Source: a virus. From it: 29,420 nucleotides of DNA. Positions 15,875 through 23,696 of the stretch are shown here, one piece after another. The DNA lies in IMG/VR virus record IMGVR_UViG_3300045135_000343, positions 1-29,420 of that record. One strand, 5' to 3'. The translations under genes were made by a program, and so were the position numbers. The stretch's first letter is position 1, and each line of letters opens with the position of its first letter. The notes under the pieces were generated by a model. It had not been told where the DNA came from. It saw only the letters and a list, made by a program, of their open reading frames with translations, and did not search any database.

Positions 15875-17977
15875 ATGATCTTAGAACCAAAAGGCGCAGA
15901 CGAAGTTGAAGGCATTGCCAGAGAGGCCGTTAATGACGCGGTAGACTTTGTTGAGTCTGAAATTGCTGAAGACCGAATCAAGGCTCAAAGATACTTCGAT
16001 GGCGAGGTCGATATCGGTGAAGAGGAAGGCCGATCTAAAGTAGTTTCTACCAAGATAAGAGACACTATCAGAGCGATTAAGCCAAGCCTGCTTAGGGTAT
16101 TCCTTTCGACAGATCGTCCCGTAGAGTTCGTCCCAAGCGGCCCAGAGGACGTTGCCGTTGCAGAGCACGCAACAAAGTACGTCAACTACCTATTTAATGA
16201 GCTTGGCGGGTATAGAATCTTAAATGATTGCTTCCATGACGCCCTGCTCAAGAAGGTTGGTATTGCCAAAGTCTACTGGGACACATATACGAAATCTGAG
16301 ACGTTTGACTACTCCGGTCTGAACGAGCAGGAGTACACGGCAATAATCAATGACGATAACGTCCAGGTTATTTCTGAGTCGAAGGTAATGCAGATTGAGA
16401 TCGACCAGATGGGCATGGAAATTGAGATGCCTTACTACGACCTCAAGGTCTCGTATCAAAGCGAAAAGGGCAAGCTGTGCGTTGAGTCTATCCCTCCAGA
16501 GGAGTTCTTTGTAGATCGTAACGCCAAGTCTATTGAGGACGCCTATGTTGTTGCCCACAGGACAGAGATGCGTGTCGGCGAGCTTGTCGCTATGGGATAT
16601 GACTTTGATGAAATATCAAGCTTAGGCGGCCTGGGACACTCTGACACCTTCTCAGAGGTTGAGAGGTATGAGCGTAGAGGGTACGAAGAGGATTACTCTG
16701 ACGAGGACGTACAAGACCCCTCAATGCGTATCGTGGCGGTTACTGAAGCCTACATGAAGATCGATGTAGAGGGCACAGGGATACCTGAGCTTTACAAGGT
16801 CCTGATGGCTGGATCTAACTACAAGATTTTGGATTACGAGCCCTGGGGTGAGATTCCGTTTGCAGTGTTTGAGGTTGACCCAGAGCCACATACATTCTAT
16901 GGCCGGTCAATCGCTGACATTCTGGTTAACGAGCAGGACGCATCTACAGCAATGCTCCGTGGCGTTCTAGATAACATTGCTTTGACCAACAACCCAAGAA
17001 CCGAAATGATTGACGGCATGGTCAATATCGATGACCTGTTAAATAACGAGATCGGTGCCGTTGTTCGTGTTAAGCAGGCCGGCGCCTTGAGAGAGCTTGT
17101 TGTGCCTTTCGTTGCGGGTCAGGTCTTGCCTGCGATGCAATACTTCGACCAAGAGATTGAGTCCAAGACTGGTGTTACCAAAGCATCATCCGGCTTAAAC
17201 CCTGACGCATTACAAAGCACGACCGCTGCCGCTGTTAACGCAACCATCCAAGCTGCCGCCGGTCAGGTAGAGGTCATTGCAAGGAACCTAGCAGAAGGCG
17301 GTGTTCGCCGGCTGTTTAGCCTAATGCTGAAGCTTGTGGTTGAGAATTCAGACGAAGAGAAAATGATGCGCCTGTCTGGCCAGTTCGTGCCTATCGATCC
17401 ACGTATGTGGAACACTGACATGGATGTGTCGGTAAACGTAGGCCTCGGTACTGGCAGAGAAGACCAGAAGAACATGGCCCTCCAGCAAGCTTTACAGATG
17501 CAGATGCAGATCTGGCAATCTTACGGCCCCGGCAACGGATTGGTTGGAATGACAAACATCCGAAACACGCTTGCAGATATGCTGGCACTCCAAGGCGTAC
17601 GCAATGCCGACCGTTACTTTGCGCCGATGGACCCACAGACAGAGCAGATGCTAATTCAACAACAGCAGGAGATGGCTCAACAACAGGGTCAGCAGCAAGC
17701 TATGGACCCAGGCATGGCTATGGTCCAAGCAGAGCAAATAAAAGCCCAGCAGAAGTCGCAAACTGATATGATTAAGCTTCAAATTGAAGCACAGAAGGCT
17801 TTGGCTGAGGATGACCGCAAGCGAGACGAAATGGATCAAGATTTGCTCGTAAAAGCGGCCGAAATCATAGGAAAGTACGGCACCGCCGTAGACGTTGAGA
17901 GAATCAAGGCAATGCAGGCAGAGCCTCGATATCCTCAGCAGTCGCCAGCCCAGGCTGTTGTTGGGGGTAGATTTTGA
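15875..17977 (+). CDS. Portal protein, P22/SU10 type
   Basis: The 700 residues match the P22-like portal in length and layout. The N-terminal helices (VNDAVDFVESEIAEDRIKA, YFDGE), a clamp-like region with SKVVSTKIRDTIRAIKPSLLRVF, and the VGIAKVYWD and PPEEFFVDRNAKS segments belong to the wing and clip. The stem/crown region has NEQDASTAMLRGVLDNIALTNNP and GVTKASSGLNPDALQSTTAA. The C-terminus (about 585-690) is a Gln-rich helical barrel. Twelve copies form the vertex for packaging and ejection. The AGGA site before ATG 15875 supports the start. The scaffold and capsid genes follow, as expected. Confidence 0.92.
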   Translation: MILEPKGADEVEGIAREAVNDAVDFVESEIAEDRIKAQRYFDGEVDIGEEEGRSKVVSTKIRDTIRAIKPSLLRVFLSTDRPVEFVPSGPEDVAVAEHATKYVNYLFNELGGYRILNDCFHDALLKKVGIAKVYWDTYTKSETFDYSGLNEQEYTAIINDDNVQVISESKVMQIEIDQMGMEIEMPYYDLKVSYQSEKGKLCVESIPPEEFFVDRNAKSIEDAYVVAHRTEMRVGELVAMGYDFDEISSLGGLGHSDTFSEVERYERRGYEEDYSDEDVQDPSMRIVAVTEAYMKIDVEGTGIPELYKVLMAGSNYKILDYEPWGEIPFAVFEVDPEPHTFYGRSIADILVNEQDASTAMLRGVLDNIALTNNPRTEMIDGMVNIDDLLNNEIGAVVRVKQAGALRELVVPFVAGQVLPAMQYFDQEIESKTGVTKASSGLNPDALQSTTAAAVNATIQAAAGQVEVIARNLAEGGVRRLFSLMLKLVVENSDEEKMMRLSGQFVPIDPRMWNTDMDVSVNVGLGTGREDQKNMALQQALQMQMQIWQSYGPGNGLVGMTNIRNTLADMLALQGVRNADRYFAPMDPQTEQMLIQQQQEMAQQQGQQQAMDPGMAMVQAEQIKAQQKSQTDMIKLQIEAQKALAEDDRKRDEMDQDLLVKAAEIIGKYGTAVDVERIKAMQAEPRYPQQSPAQAVVGGRF

Positions 17978-18243
17978 GTATTAAAGATAAGGCCGCCGCT
18001 GTACGCCGTCTGATTAATGACGAGATAGTACAAGAGGTCTTACAAGAGATTCGGGAAGAGCAGGTAAATGTCTTCCTGAGTACGGCAACCTTTCCGGAGG
18101 ACCGTGAATCAGCGCATGATATAATTGTTGCGCTTAACAAGATCGAGGACAAGTTCCAAGGCATTTTAGCTGCGGAGGCTATCCACGATAAACGTGAAGA
18201 GAAGAGGACATCAGCACCGTGGACACGACTGAAACTCAAGTAA
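17974..18243 (+). CDS. Small helical protein between portal and scaffold, 89 aa, TTG start
   Basis: A TTG start overlapping the portal stop (TTGA), with a GGGGG stretch about 7 bases upstream, gives an 89-residue helical protein. It has a central ATFPEDRESAHDIIVALNKIEDKFQ segment and a basic end. Small genes in this position are common in SU10- and P22-like phages but I know no function. The last 25 bases overlap the scaffold gene, which begins with GTG. Confidence 0.65.
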   Translation: MSIKDKAAAVRRLINDEIVQEVLQEIREEQVNVFLSTATFPEDRESAHDIIVALNKIEDKFQGILAAEAIHDKREEKRTSAPWTRLKLK

Positions 18244-19181
18244 ATGACGGCACTATTGAGAGTGCAATTGCAAAACTGATCCAACCCGAAGAGCCAGAGC
18301 AACCTGAAGTAGAGGACGCTGACTACGAGGAGAAGGATCAAGAGGAACCCGAGCAAGAGCCCGAAGAGTCAGAAGATGACTACGAAGGCGAGGACGAAGA
18401 AGATACTGAAGAAGAGTACGAAGAGGATTCAGCCCCTGAGCTATACACCGTCAAAGTTGACGGCAAGGAAGAACAGGTAAGCCTAGAAGACCTCAAGCGT
18501 GGATATTCAGGTCAGAAGTACGTCCAGAAGGGTATGCAGGAAGTCGCTCAGATAAGGAAAGAGGCTGAAGAGACTTACGCTGCTTTGATGGCTGCTCGCC
18601 AGCAGACAGACCAGTTGCTACAGGTAGCACAGAGTGGTCAATTAATGACCCCTCCAGTTGCCCCAGATCGATCAAAGTTTGACTCTGACCCCATAGGTTA
18701 TATGGAAGAAAAGTTAAACTACGATGAGCAAATTAAGCAGTACCAGAACCAATCGGCACAGGTTCAGCAGGTTTTACAGCAGCAGAGCTACGCAGAGCAA
18801 CAGGCCCAGCAGGCTTACTTGCAACGCGAGCTAGAATCTTTGAGGACCAATGTCCCAGAGTTTGCTGACCCTAAAACTGCTGAGAAAACTAAGAATTTAA
18901 TTCTTAGGGCAGGCCAAGAGACATACGGGTACTCACCTGAAGAGATCGGCATGGTCACAGACCACCGGGCTTTGAAGGTACTACTCGATGCGGCCAGATA
19001 CCGAGAGATGATGGGCGGCAAAGAGCAAGCAAGGAAAACCAAGACGGCACCCAAGTCACGGCCCGTTAAAGGTGGAGCCAAGCAAACTGGATCTAATGTT
19101 AAGGCGATCAGAGAACGGAAATCTAGACTGAAAAGGTCCGGAAGCATCGATGATGCACTGGGCTTAATACTTAACGCTTAA
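18219..19181 (+). CDS. Capsid scaffolding protein
   Basis: The 320 residues carry the usual scaffold signature. An extremely acidic, disordered part at about 20-70 (runs of Glu/Asp/Tyr) is followed by LYTVKVDGKEEQVSLEDLKRGYSG, a Gln-rich coiled coil at about 170-210, and a strongly basic C-terminal tail (RERKSRLKRSGSIDDAL) that would bind the inner capsid. It lies directly before the major capsid gene, as in most phages. The start is GTG 18219 with AGAGGA about 10 bases upstream. It is expected to leave the capsid after procapsid assembly. Confidence 0.87.
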   Translation: MDTTETQVNDGTIESAIAKLIQPEEPEQPEVEDADYEEKDQEEPEQEPEESEDDYEGEDEEDTEEEYEEDSAPELYTVKVDGKEEQVSLEDLKRGYSGQKYVQKGMQEVAQIRKEAEETYAALMAARQQTDQLLQVAQSGQLMTPPVAPDRSKFDSDPIGYMEEKLNYDEQIKQYQNQSAQVQQVLQQQSYAEQQAQQAYLQRELESLRTNVPEFADPKTAEKTKNLILRAGQETYGYSPEEIGMVTDHRALKVLLDAARYREMMGGKEQARKTKTAPKSRPVKGGAKQTGSNVKAIRERKSRLKRSGSIDDALGLILNA

Positions 19182-19196
19182 TTGAGGTAGTTTACT

Positions 19197-20162
19197 ATGG
19201 CACAGCCAACTAACACTTTTGACAGCTATGATGCTGTCGGTATCCGCGAGGATTTACAGGACGTTATCTATGATATCTCTCCTGAAGAGACTCCCTTTTA
19301 TTCTGCTTGTAAGAAAGTAAAAGCAAGCAACACGTTCCACGAGTGGCAGACTGATGCCCTTCGCTCGTCTGCGGCTAACGCACACGTTGAAGGTGACGAT
19401 ACTGCTGCAAGTGCAGCTACTGCGACTTCACGTCTCGGCAACTACACCCAGATCTTCAAGAACGCCGTGTCAATTCCTGACACTGACGAAGGCTTGAAGA
19501 AAGCTGGTCGCGCCGCTGAGATTGCGTACCAGACTCTGAAGATCGCTAAAGAGCAGAAGCTCGACATCGAGAAGGCATTGTTTGACAACAACGCTCGCGT
19601 TGCTGGCAACTCTACCACTGCTCGTGAACTCGCTGGCGCACCTGCCTGGTTGATCACCAACACTGTATTTGGTGCCAACGAAGGCGCTGACCCTACTGGT
19701 GACGGTACTGATGCTCGAACTGATGAGACAACTGCATTGACTGCATTCTCTCAGACCAAGTTCGACACTGTTATGCAGTCTATCTGGGAGCAGGGTGGAA
19801 AGCCTGATGTTGTTTACTTGTCTGCGTTCCAGATGAACAAGGCTTTAGACTTCACTGGCATGAACAACCAGCGTTCAACTATCGGTGCTGCCGTTGGTGG
19901 AACTAACGCTGTTGTTAACGCTATGGATGTCTATGTTACTCCTTGGGGTACTGTAGAGTTTATGCCTACTCGTGAGAACCGTTCACGTGACGTATTCATC
20001 ATGCAGTCTGATATGTGGGCTGTTGGTGTACTTCGTCCTACCAAGAACAGTGCTCTTGCTAAGACTGGCGACTCAACTCGCCGTCAGGTATTGACTGAGC
20101 TTACTCTTGTTTGTAAGAACGAGAAGGCTTCAGGCATCATCGCTGACAACACAACGTCATAA
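19197..20162 (+). CDS. Major capsid protein, SU10-type HK97 fold
   Basis: This 321-residue protein starts MAQPTNTFDSYDAVGIREDL, then YDISPEETPFYSACKK and FHEWQTDAL. That is the recognisable start of the SU10 major capsid family (DUF5309), with the HK97 fold. Later landmarks are LGNYTQIFKNAVSIPDT, KPDVVYLSAFQMNKAL, VYVTPWGTVEFMPTR and the P-domain end ELTLVCKNEKASGII. A GAGG site lies before the ATG, and codon use looks more even and highly expressed than in the neighbours. A strong terminator directly follows the stop, consistent with a high-level transcript ending here. Confidence 0.93.
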   Translation: MAQPTNTFDSYDAVGIREDLQDVIYDISPEETPFYSACKKVKASNTFHEWQTDALRSSAANAHVEGDDTAASAATATSRLGNYTQIFKNAVSIPDTDEGLKKAGRAAEIAYQTLKIAKEQKLDIEKALFDNNARVAGNSTTARELAGAPAWLITNTVFGANEGADPTGDGTDARTDETTALTAFSQTKFDTVMQSIWEQGGKPDVVYLSAFQMNKALDFTGMNNQRSTIGAAVGGTNAVVNAMDVYVTPWGTVEFMPTRENRSRDVFIMQSDMWAVGVLRPTKNSALAKTGDSTRRQVLTELTLVCKNEKASGIIADNTTS

Positions 20163-20168
20163 GTTACT

Positions 20169-20192
20169 GGGGGCTTCGGCCCCCGTTTCTTT
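20169..20192 (+). terminator. Rho-independent terminator after the capsid gene
   Basis: A perfect 6-bp GGGGGC/GCCCCC stem with a stable TTCG tetraloop is followed by G then TTTCTTT. It begins 7 bases after the capsid stop. It is the clearest terminator in the window. Confidence 0.93.
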
Positions 20193-20203
20193 AAGGATTT
20201 CAG

Positions 20204-20383
20204 ATGAAGTTTAAAGTAGTTATCTCTTCTCTTTTTGTTGACGGTAAGAAGAAAACCCGTGGCGATATTGTTGACCTCACACAGGTAGAGGCGGCAAAAT
20301 ATGGGGTAAACCTAGAGCATCACGTAGAGCCAAAGGTTGTTCGCAAACCCCGTATCAAGAAGGTAGCAAAAAGTGAAGATTGA
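20204..20383 (+). CDS. Small head-region protein, 59 aa
   Basis: AAGGA at 20193-20197 precedes ATG 20204. The 59 residues (FKVVISSLFVDGKKKTRGDIV, then VEAAKYGVNLEHHV) form a short beta-hairpin followed by a basic tail. The pattern resembles small phage proteins after the capsid gene that are filed as DUF7210-like or head-associated. No function is known to me. It overlaps the next gene, which starts with GTG, by 11 bases. Confidence 0.65.
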   Translation: MKFKVVISSLFVDGKKKTRGDIVDLTQVEAAKYGVNLEHHVEPKVVRKPRIKKVAKSED

Positions 20384-20660
20384 CGAGAAGCTCATCACAC
20401 TTGACGACAACAAGTTTGCCGTTAAGACAACGTATAGCAACGACCCGTACCTGGAGCGCACCCGGTTATTGCGAGAGCATGGCGCCGGCAAGCTGCCAGA
20501 GTCGTGGTGTGTTGGTTCAATCCCTATGCACCTGCTGGCCCAGTGGATGAAAGAAGAGAACGTATCCTGGGAAGACAAGGAAGGCAGAACCAAGTTGATT
20601 ATGCGTAAACTCAATGACCCTAACTTTAAAAAGCTTAGGATCGTAGAGGGCAAGGTGTAA
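20373..20660 (+). CDS. Hypothetical post-capsid protein, 95 aa
   Basis: The GTG start lies inside the previous gene. The sequence has DPYLERTRLLREHGAGKLPESWCVGSIPMHLLAQWMKEENV and ends DPNFKKLRIVEGKV. This sequence recurs, in my memory, in small proteins after the capsid gene of SU10-type phages, without assigned function. It is soluble, with one Cys. The stop overlaps the next ATG (TAATG). Confidence 0.7.
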   Translation: MKIDEKLITLDDNKFAVKTTYSNDPYLERTRLLREHGAGKLPESWCVGSIPMHLLAQWMKEENVSWEDKEGRTKLIMRKLNDPNFKKLRIVEGKV

Positions 20661-20779
20661 TGCCAGTCAAGAAGGTAGGCAAGAAGTATGCCATCGGCTC
20701 TGGTAAGGCAATGTATAAATCAAAGGCTGCTGCTGATCGAGCGTATAAAGCCTATCTAGCCAAAAAAGGAAAGCGGTAA
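20660..20779 (+). CDS. Very small Lys-rich protein, 39 aa
   Basis: The 39-residue protein (VKKVGKKYAIGSGKAMYKSK, then AAADRAYKAYLAKKGKR) is strongly basic. It sits between two TAATG overlaps, so it is coupled on both sides. The GYxxGSxGKxYxSKAxAxRAYKAY layout is typical of tiny uncharacterised phage proteins near the lysis or head genes. Function unknown. Confidence 0.65.
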   Translation: MPVKKVGKKYAIGSGKAMYKSKAAADRAYKAYLAKKGKR

Positions 20780-21048
20780 TGGACGATCAGTCTTGGCGCA
20801 ACAGGGTAGACAAGAAACTAGACGAAATAAACGAAGCGATTGTGACTCTAGCAAGAATAGATGAACGAATTGTAACCTTGTTCAAAAGGATGGATCGTTA
20901 CGAGACCACCCAGGAGGAGCACGGGGGTAAGATTGCCGAGTTGCAGAAGGCATCGGAATCTAGGACCGCCGTTTTTTCTAGGGCTGAGAGGCTTCTCTGG
21001 ATTGTTATTACGGTCGCCGTTGGTTCGGCTGGATTCTGGGGCAGATAG
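20779..21048 (+). CDS. Coiled-coil protein with C-terminal membrane anchor, XhlA-like
   Basis: These 89 residues have heptad-type hydrophobics at about 10-55 (DKKLDEINEAIVTLARIDERIVTLF) and a single membrane helix at the end (LLWIVITVAVGSAGFWG). This is the layout of haemolysin XhlA-type and related holin-accessory proteins, which work with a holin. It opens the lysis cassette, with one-base overlaps to both neighbours. The layout does not fix its exact role; an inner-membrane regulator of lysis is a reasonable inference. Confidence 0.65.
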   Translation: MDDQSWRNRVDKKLDEINEAIVTLARIDERIVTLFKRMDRYETTQEEHGGKIAELQKASESRTAVFSRAERLLWIVITVAVGSAGFWGR

Positions 21049-21479
21049 TGATTGCAGAGCTTGCCGCATTCAATGCCGCTTACTCAGTAGTTAAAGAGTT
21101 CGTAGCAAACGGTAAAGACTTAACCGACTGCTTTGGTTTTATCGGTCAGATGACCACAGCCAAAGAAGATTTAAAGTTACGGCAAGCAAAGAAGAATGGC
21201 TTTACTAGTGACGCTGAGGAATTCGCCGCCCTGGAGCAGATCAAGCAAGCCGAAGACGAGTTAAGAGAGTTGATGCAGTATTACGGTCGAGCAGGTCTAT
21301 GGGATGACTTTGTGAAGTTCCAGGCAGAGGCCAGAAAGGCACGACTTTTAGAGCGTAACGAGAGGATCAAGAAGATCAATCAACGCTGGCAGTATGCAAG
21401 CATTATAGTCGCTGGTTGTCTTGGACTCATTGGTGTATACGCTATCTTCATGGTAGCTAGTGCGGCGCTAGGGGATTGA
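21048..21479 (+). CDS. Lysis-region membrane protein, 143 aa
   Basis: The GTG start overlaps the previous stop (TAGTG). The N-terminal 100 residues are helical (AFNAAYSVVKEFVANGKDL, YYGRAGLWDDFVKFQAEARKAR), and a single membrane helix lies near the C-terminus (YASIIVAGCLGLIGVYAIFMVA). I associate this layout with uncharacterised genes between the coiled-coil anchor and holin in marine phages. A spanin-like or holin-regulating function is possible. No lipobox is present, so it is not an outer-membrane spanin. Confidence 0.6.
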   Translation: MIAELAAFNAAYSVVKEFVANGKDLTDCFGFIGQMTTAKEDLKLRQAKKNGFTSDAEEFAALEQIKQAEDELRELMQYYGRAGLWDDFVKFQAEARKARLLERNERIKKINQRWQYASIIVAGCLGLIGVYAIFMVASAALGD

Positions 21480-21480
21480 T

Positions 21481-21825
21481 ATGTGGCAGGCATTGATTGC
21501 ACCAGTAACAGAATTAGTCAGTGGACACTTAAAGCGCAAAGCGGAAGAGAAACAGGCCCAGCACGAACGCAAACTTGAAGTCATCAAGCACGAAGCCAAC
21601 TGGGACAACATTCAAGCAACAAATAGCGGAACATCTTGGAAAGACGAATGGTTTACGTTGCTTTTTTCGGTGCCGCTCGTGATGGCTTTTGTACCAGAAA
21701 TGGTACCGGTTGTGAGTAAAGGCTTTAATGTCCTTGAGACTATGCCTGATTGGTACAAAGGGTTCTTGGGTGCAGCGGTTGCTGCTTCTTTTGGCATACG
21801 TACTTTATCTAACTGGAAAAAATGA
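21481..21825 (+). CDS. Holin, GTA-holin (3-TM) type
   Basis: The N-terminal half is a charged helix (LKRKAEEKQAQHERKLEVI). The second half has SWKDEWFTLLFSVPLVMAFVP, MPDWYKGFLGAAVAASFGIR and a final basic NWKK. This order matches the holin family described for gene transfer agent release, with at least two visible membrane segments. It would make the inner-membrane lesion that lets the lysozyme reach the cell wall. The lysozyme gene overlaps its stop by 4 bases (ATGA). Confidence 0.78.
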   Translation: MWQALIAPVTELVSGHLKRKAEEKQAQHERKLEVIKHEANWDNIQATNSGTSWKDEWFTLLFSVPLVMAFVPEMVPVVSKGFNVLETMPDWYKGFLGAAVAASFGIRTLSNWKK

Positions 21826-22244
21826 AAAAACTTATTGAGATGTTGAAGCGGCAAGAGGGTGTGTCCAAGTGGGCATATGAGGACCACCTGGGGTATATAA
21901 CGGTTGGTGTTGGTAGATGCCTAGACCCAGAGAAGGGTTTAGGGCTGTCAGACGATGAGATTGATTACCTGCTAAAAAACGACATAGAGAGATGCTACCG
22001 AGAGCTTGAGGTCTTTTCTTGGTTTATGGATCTAGATCAGGTCAGACAAGAAGCCTTGGTATCGATGTTATTCCAACTTGGCTTGCCTAACTTTTTAGAG
22101 TTCAAGAAGACCCTCAAGCACCTCGCTGAAGGTAAGTACTCCCAGGCTGCCGCTGAGTGCTTAAAATCCAAGTGGGCGGTCCAGACCCCCAACCGGGCTA
22201 AAGAAATCTCTTACATGATCGAGACCGGTCAGTACGTAAAATAA
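21822..22244 (+). CDS. Endolysin, T4-type lysozyme (GH24)
   Basis: The 140 residues carry the T4 lysozyme active site, with E12 (RQEG), D21 (YEDHLGY) and T27 (ITVGVG) at the T4 E11/D20/T26 spacing. It cleaves the beta-1,4 bond between MurNAc and GlcNAc. No signal peptide or signal-anchor is present, so export depends on the holin. It is slightly shorter than T4 lysozyme (164 aa). Later landmarks are LVSMLFQLGLPNFLEFKKTL and ending SYMIETGQYVK. It closes the lysis cassette before an intergenic promoter. Confidence 0.9.
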   Translation: MKKLIEMLKRQEGVSKWAYEDHLGYITVGVGRCLDPEKGLGLSDDEIDYLLKNDIERCYRELEVFSWFMDLDQVRQEALVSMLFQLGLPNFLEFKKTLKHLAEGKYSQAAAECLKSKWAVQTPNRAKEISYMIETGQYVK

Positions 22245-22248
22245 AAAG

Positions 22249-22262
22249 CCCCGCCAAGGGCA
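22249..22262. terminator. Weak hairpin after the endolysin, possible degenerate terminator
   Basis: GCCC and GGGC form a 4-bp stem with a 6-base loop. AAAAA precedes it, giving a U-run only if read on the minus strand. No T-run follows on plus. It looks like a worn bidirectional terminator at the lysis/early boundary. Confidence 0.3.
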
Positions 22263-22306
22263 ATTAAAACCCTCCCAGCAAAAAAAACTTCAAAATAAAT
22301 CAACTT

Positions 22307-22340
22307 ATCTATTGCATATAGTCAATAGATGACTTAACAT
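22307..22340 (+). promoter_or_regulatory. Early promoter with palindromic operator over the -35 box
   Basis: TTGCAT (22312-22317), a 17-base spacer and TAACAT (22335-22340) form a sigma70-type promoter. The perfect inverted repeat ATCTATTG-N8-CAATAGAT (22307-22314 and 22323-22330) covers the -35 box and spacer. It is the only substantial gap between lysis and recombination genes, and a Cro/CI-like regulator is encoded 1.4 kb downstream on the same strand. Autoregulation by that protein is inference. Confidence 0.65.
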
Positions 22341-22370
22341 TTGTCTTGTGGAATGACGGAGGGAAACCAC

Positions 22371-22532
22371 ATGGACGAACTAAATCAAGTTGAATACTCA
22401 GAATGGCTGCGCTGGTGCGGAGCCGTTGACGCTGATCTATACACTAACCCGCTCGATGACAATCCAGACTATTTGGCTGGGTTTGCGGAGCGCTATGCTG
22501 AACTTGAATGCGAGGGACACAACAATGCATGA
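22371..22532 (+). CDS. Small acidic early protein, 53 aa
   Basis: ATG 22371 is chosen because GGAGGG at 22358-22363 lies 7 bases upstream; an in-frame TTG at 22341 falls in the promoter. The residues (YSEWLRWCGAVDADLYTNPL, then DYLAGFAERYAELE) suggest a short helical acidic protein. It is not recognised. It is the first gene behind the early promoter and its end overlaps the next gene by 8 bases. Confidence 0.6.
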   Translation: MDELNQVEYSEWLRWCGAVDADLYTNPLDDNPDYLAGFAERYAELECEGHNNA

Positions 22533-22797
22533 AGACTGCCATTACTGCGGTAAAGAACTTTTAATCACTAACCACACTGTCTGCCCAGAGTGCGCAGAAA
22601 TGCGCATCTTAGACTTGGCGCGTGAGAACAAAACCCTATTAGCGGAAATTGTTGTCGGTGAGTATGTGGCCAATATGGATGACTATTTGGACAAAATTTT
22701 ATATGCCTGGGAATCTAACGATTCCGACAAGGCGTTCGATGCGATACTGGATGCGTTCAGTGGCGCGGTACTTAAAGCAATGGAGGGTAAGTTATGA
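22525..22797 (+). CDS. Zinc-ribbon protein, 90 aa
   Basis: The start is ATG 22525 with GAGGGA at 22512-22517. The N-terminal 23 residues have two CxxC knuckles (CHYC at 5-8 and CPEC at 20-23), a short zinc ribbon. The remaining 65 residues are helical (ILDLARENKTLLAEIVVGEYV, then AFDAILDAFSGAVLKAM). It could bind DNA, RNA or a protein partner. The ERF gene follows with a 4-base overlap, so it shares the recombination operon. Function unknown. Confidence 0.68.
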   Translation: MHEDCHYCGKELLITNHTVCPECAEMRILDLARENKTLLAEIVVGEYVANMDDYLDKILYAWESNDSDKAFDAILDAFSGAVLKAMEGKL

Positions 22798-23429
22798 AAT
22801 CAAGTGATTCACTAGAGAAGTTATCTTTAGCCTTGTGTGCAGCACAGGGAGCAATGGGGGGCGCTGTTAAGGGTAGCGCCAACCCTTTCTTTAAATCGTC
22901 TTACGCAGACCTTACAAGCGTGATTAAGGCAATCAAGCAACCATGCTTTGACAATGGTCTATCTTATGTGCAGCTACCGCACCGTGACGGTAACTCAATC
23001 GGCGTAGTCACTCGCTTAATGCACACGTCAGGCCAGTGGCTAGAGCATGAGTTTACCTTACCCATGGTCAAGGGCGACCCACAAGCAGCGGGTAGCGCAA
23101 TAACGTACGCAAGACGGTACGCTTTACAGGCGCTATTCGGCATACCTGCGGTTGATGATGACGCGGAGGCAGCAGTACTTCGCAACGGCGAACAGCCAAC
23201 GCTAAAAGATGAGTACGCGGATCTGGTCGATCATTTAGCGGATAGCATCGAGGCAATCAAAACAGGCATTCAGATCGGTGATCTAGTGATGGCCAAAGAG
23301 GCATGGGACGAGCTAACAGAGGAAGAAAAAATCGGAATCTGGAAAGCGCCAAGTAAGGGTGGTGTATTCACCACAGAAGAGCGGTCGATAATGAAATCGA
23401 CTGAATTTAGAGCAGCAACGGGAGATTAA
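22794..23429 (+). CDS. erf: ERF-family single-strand annealing protein
   Basis: The 211 residues carry the ERF hallmarks: LALCAAQGAMGGAVKGSANPFF, then KSSYADLTSVIKAIKQPCFD, GVVTRLMHTSGQWLEHEF, and GSAITYARRYALQALFGIPAVDDDAE. ERF proteins, known from phage P22, form rings that anneal complementary single strands in phage recombination and circularise DNA. The C-terminal 60 residues are variable and charged, as usual. The SSB-like gene follows directly, so the two are probably partners. Confidence 0.9.
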   Translation: MKSSDSLEKLSLALCAAQGAMGGAVKGSANPFFKSSYADLTSVIKAIKQPCFDNGLSYVQLPHRDGNSIGVVTRLMHTSGQWLEHEFTLPMVKGDPQAAGSAITYARRYALQALFGIPAVDDDAEAAVLRNGEQPTLKDEYADLVDHLADSIEAIKTGIQIGDLVMAKEAWDELTEEEKIGIWKAPSKGGVFTTEERSIMKSTEFRAATGD

Positions 23430-23431
23430 AC

Positions 23432-23686
23432 ATGGAATACGATAACACTAATCGTGGGGTATTGTTTCGCAACGATAAGAAAGAAACGGAGAAGCACCCA
23501 GACTTCACTGGATCGATGGACGTAGGCGGTGTAGATCATTACCTATCGGCTTGGGTTAGAGAGAGCAAACAGGGGAAGAAGTTTTTCTCAATCTCGATCA
23601 AGCCCAAGAATGACGTAGCAGTGCCGGCTATTCAGAAGGCGAAGCAGGCTGTCGAAGAAAACTTTGAAGACGATATTCCATTTTAA
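23432..23686 (+). CDS. Single-strand-binding-like protein, 84 aa
   Basis: A short beta-rich core (NRGVLFRNDKKE, DFTGSMDVGGVDHYLSAW, KQGKKFFSISIKPK) is followed by a helix and an acidic end with the tip DDIPF. That end is nearly the conserved SSB C-terminal tip, which recruits other replication and repair proteins. The core resembles small DUF736-type phage OB-like proteins. Its place right after ERF fits ssDNA handling. It is half the length of a normal SSB. Confidence 0.65.
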   Translation: MEYDNTNRGVLFRNDKKETEKHPDFTGSMDVGGVDHYLSAWVRESKQGKKFFSISIKPKNDVAVPAIQKAKQAVEENFEDDIPF

Positions 23687-23696
23687 GGAGCAGTAA

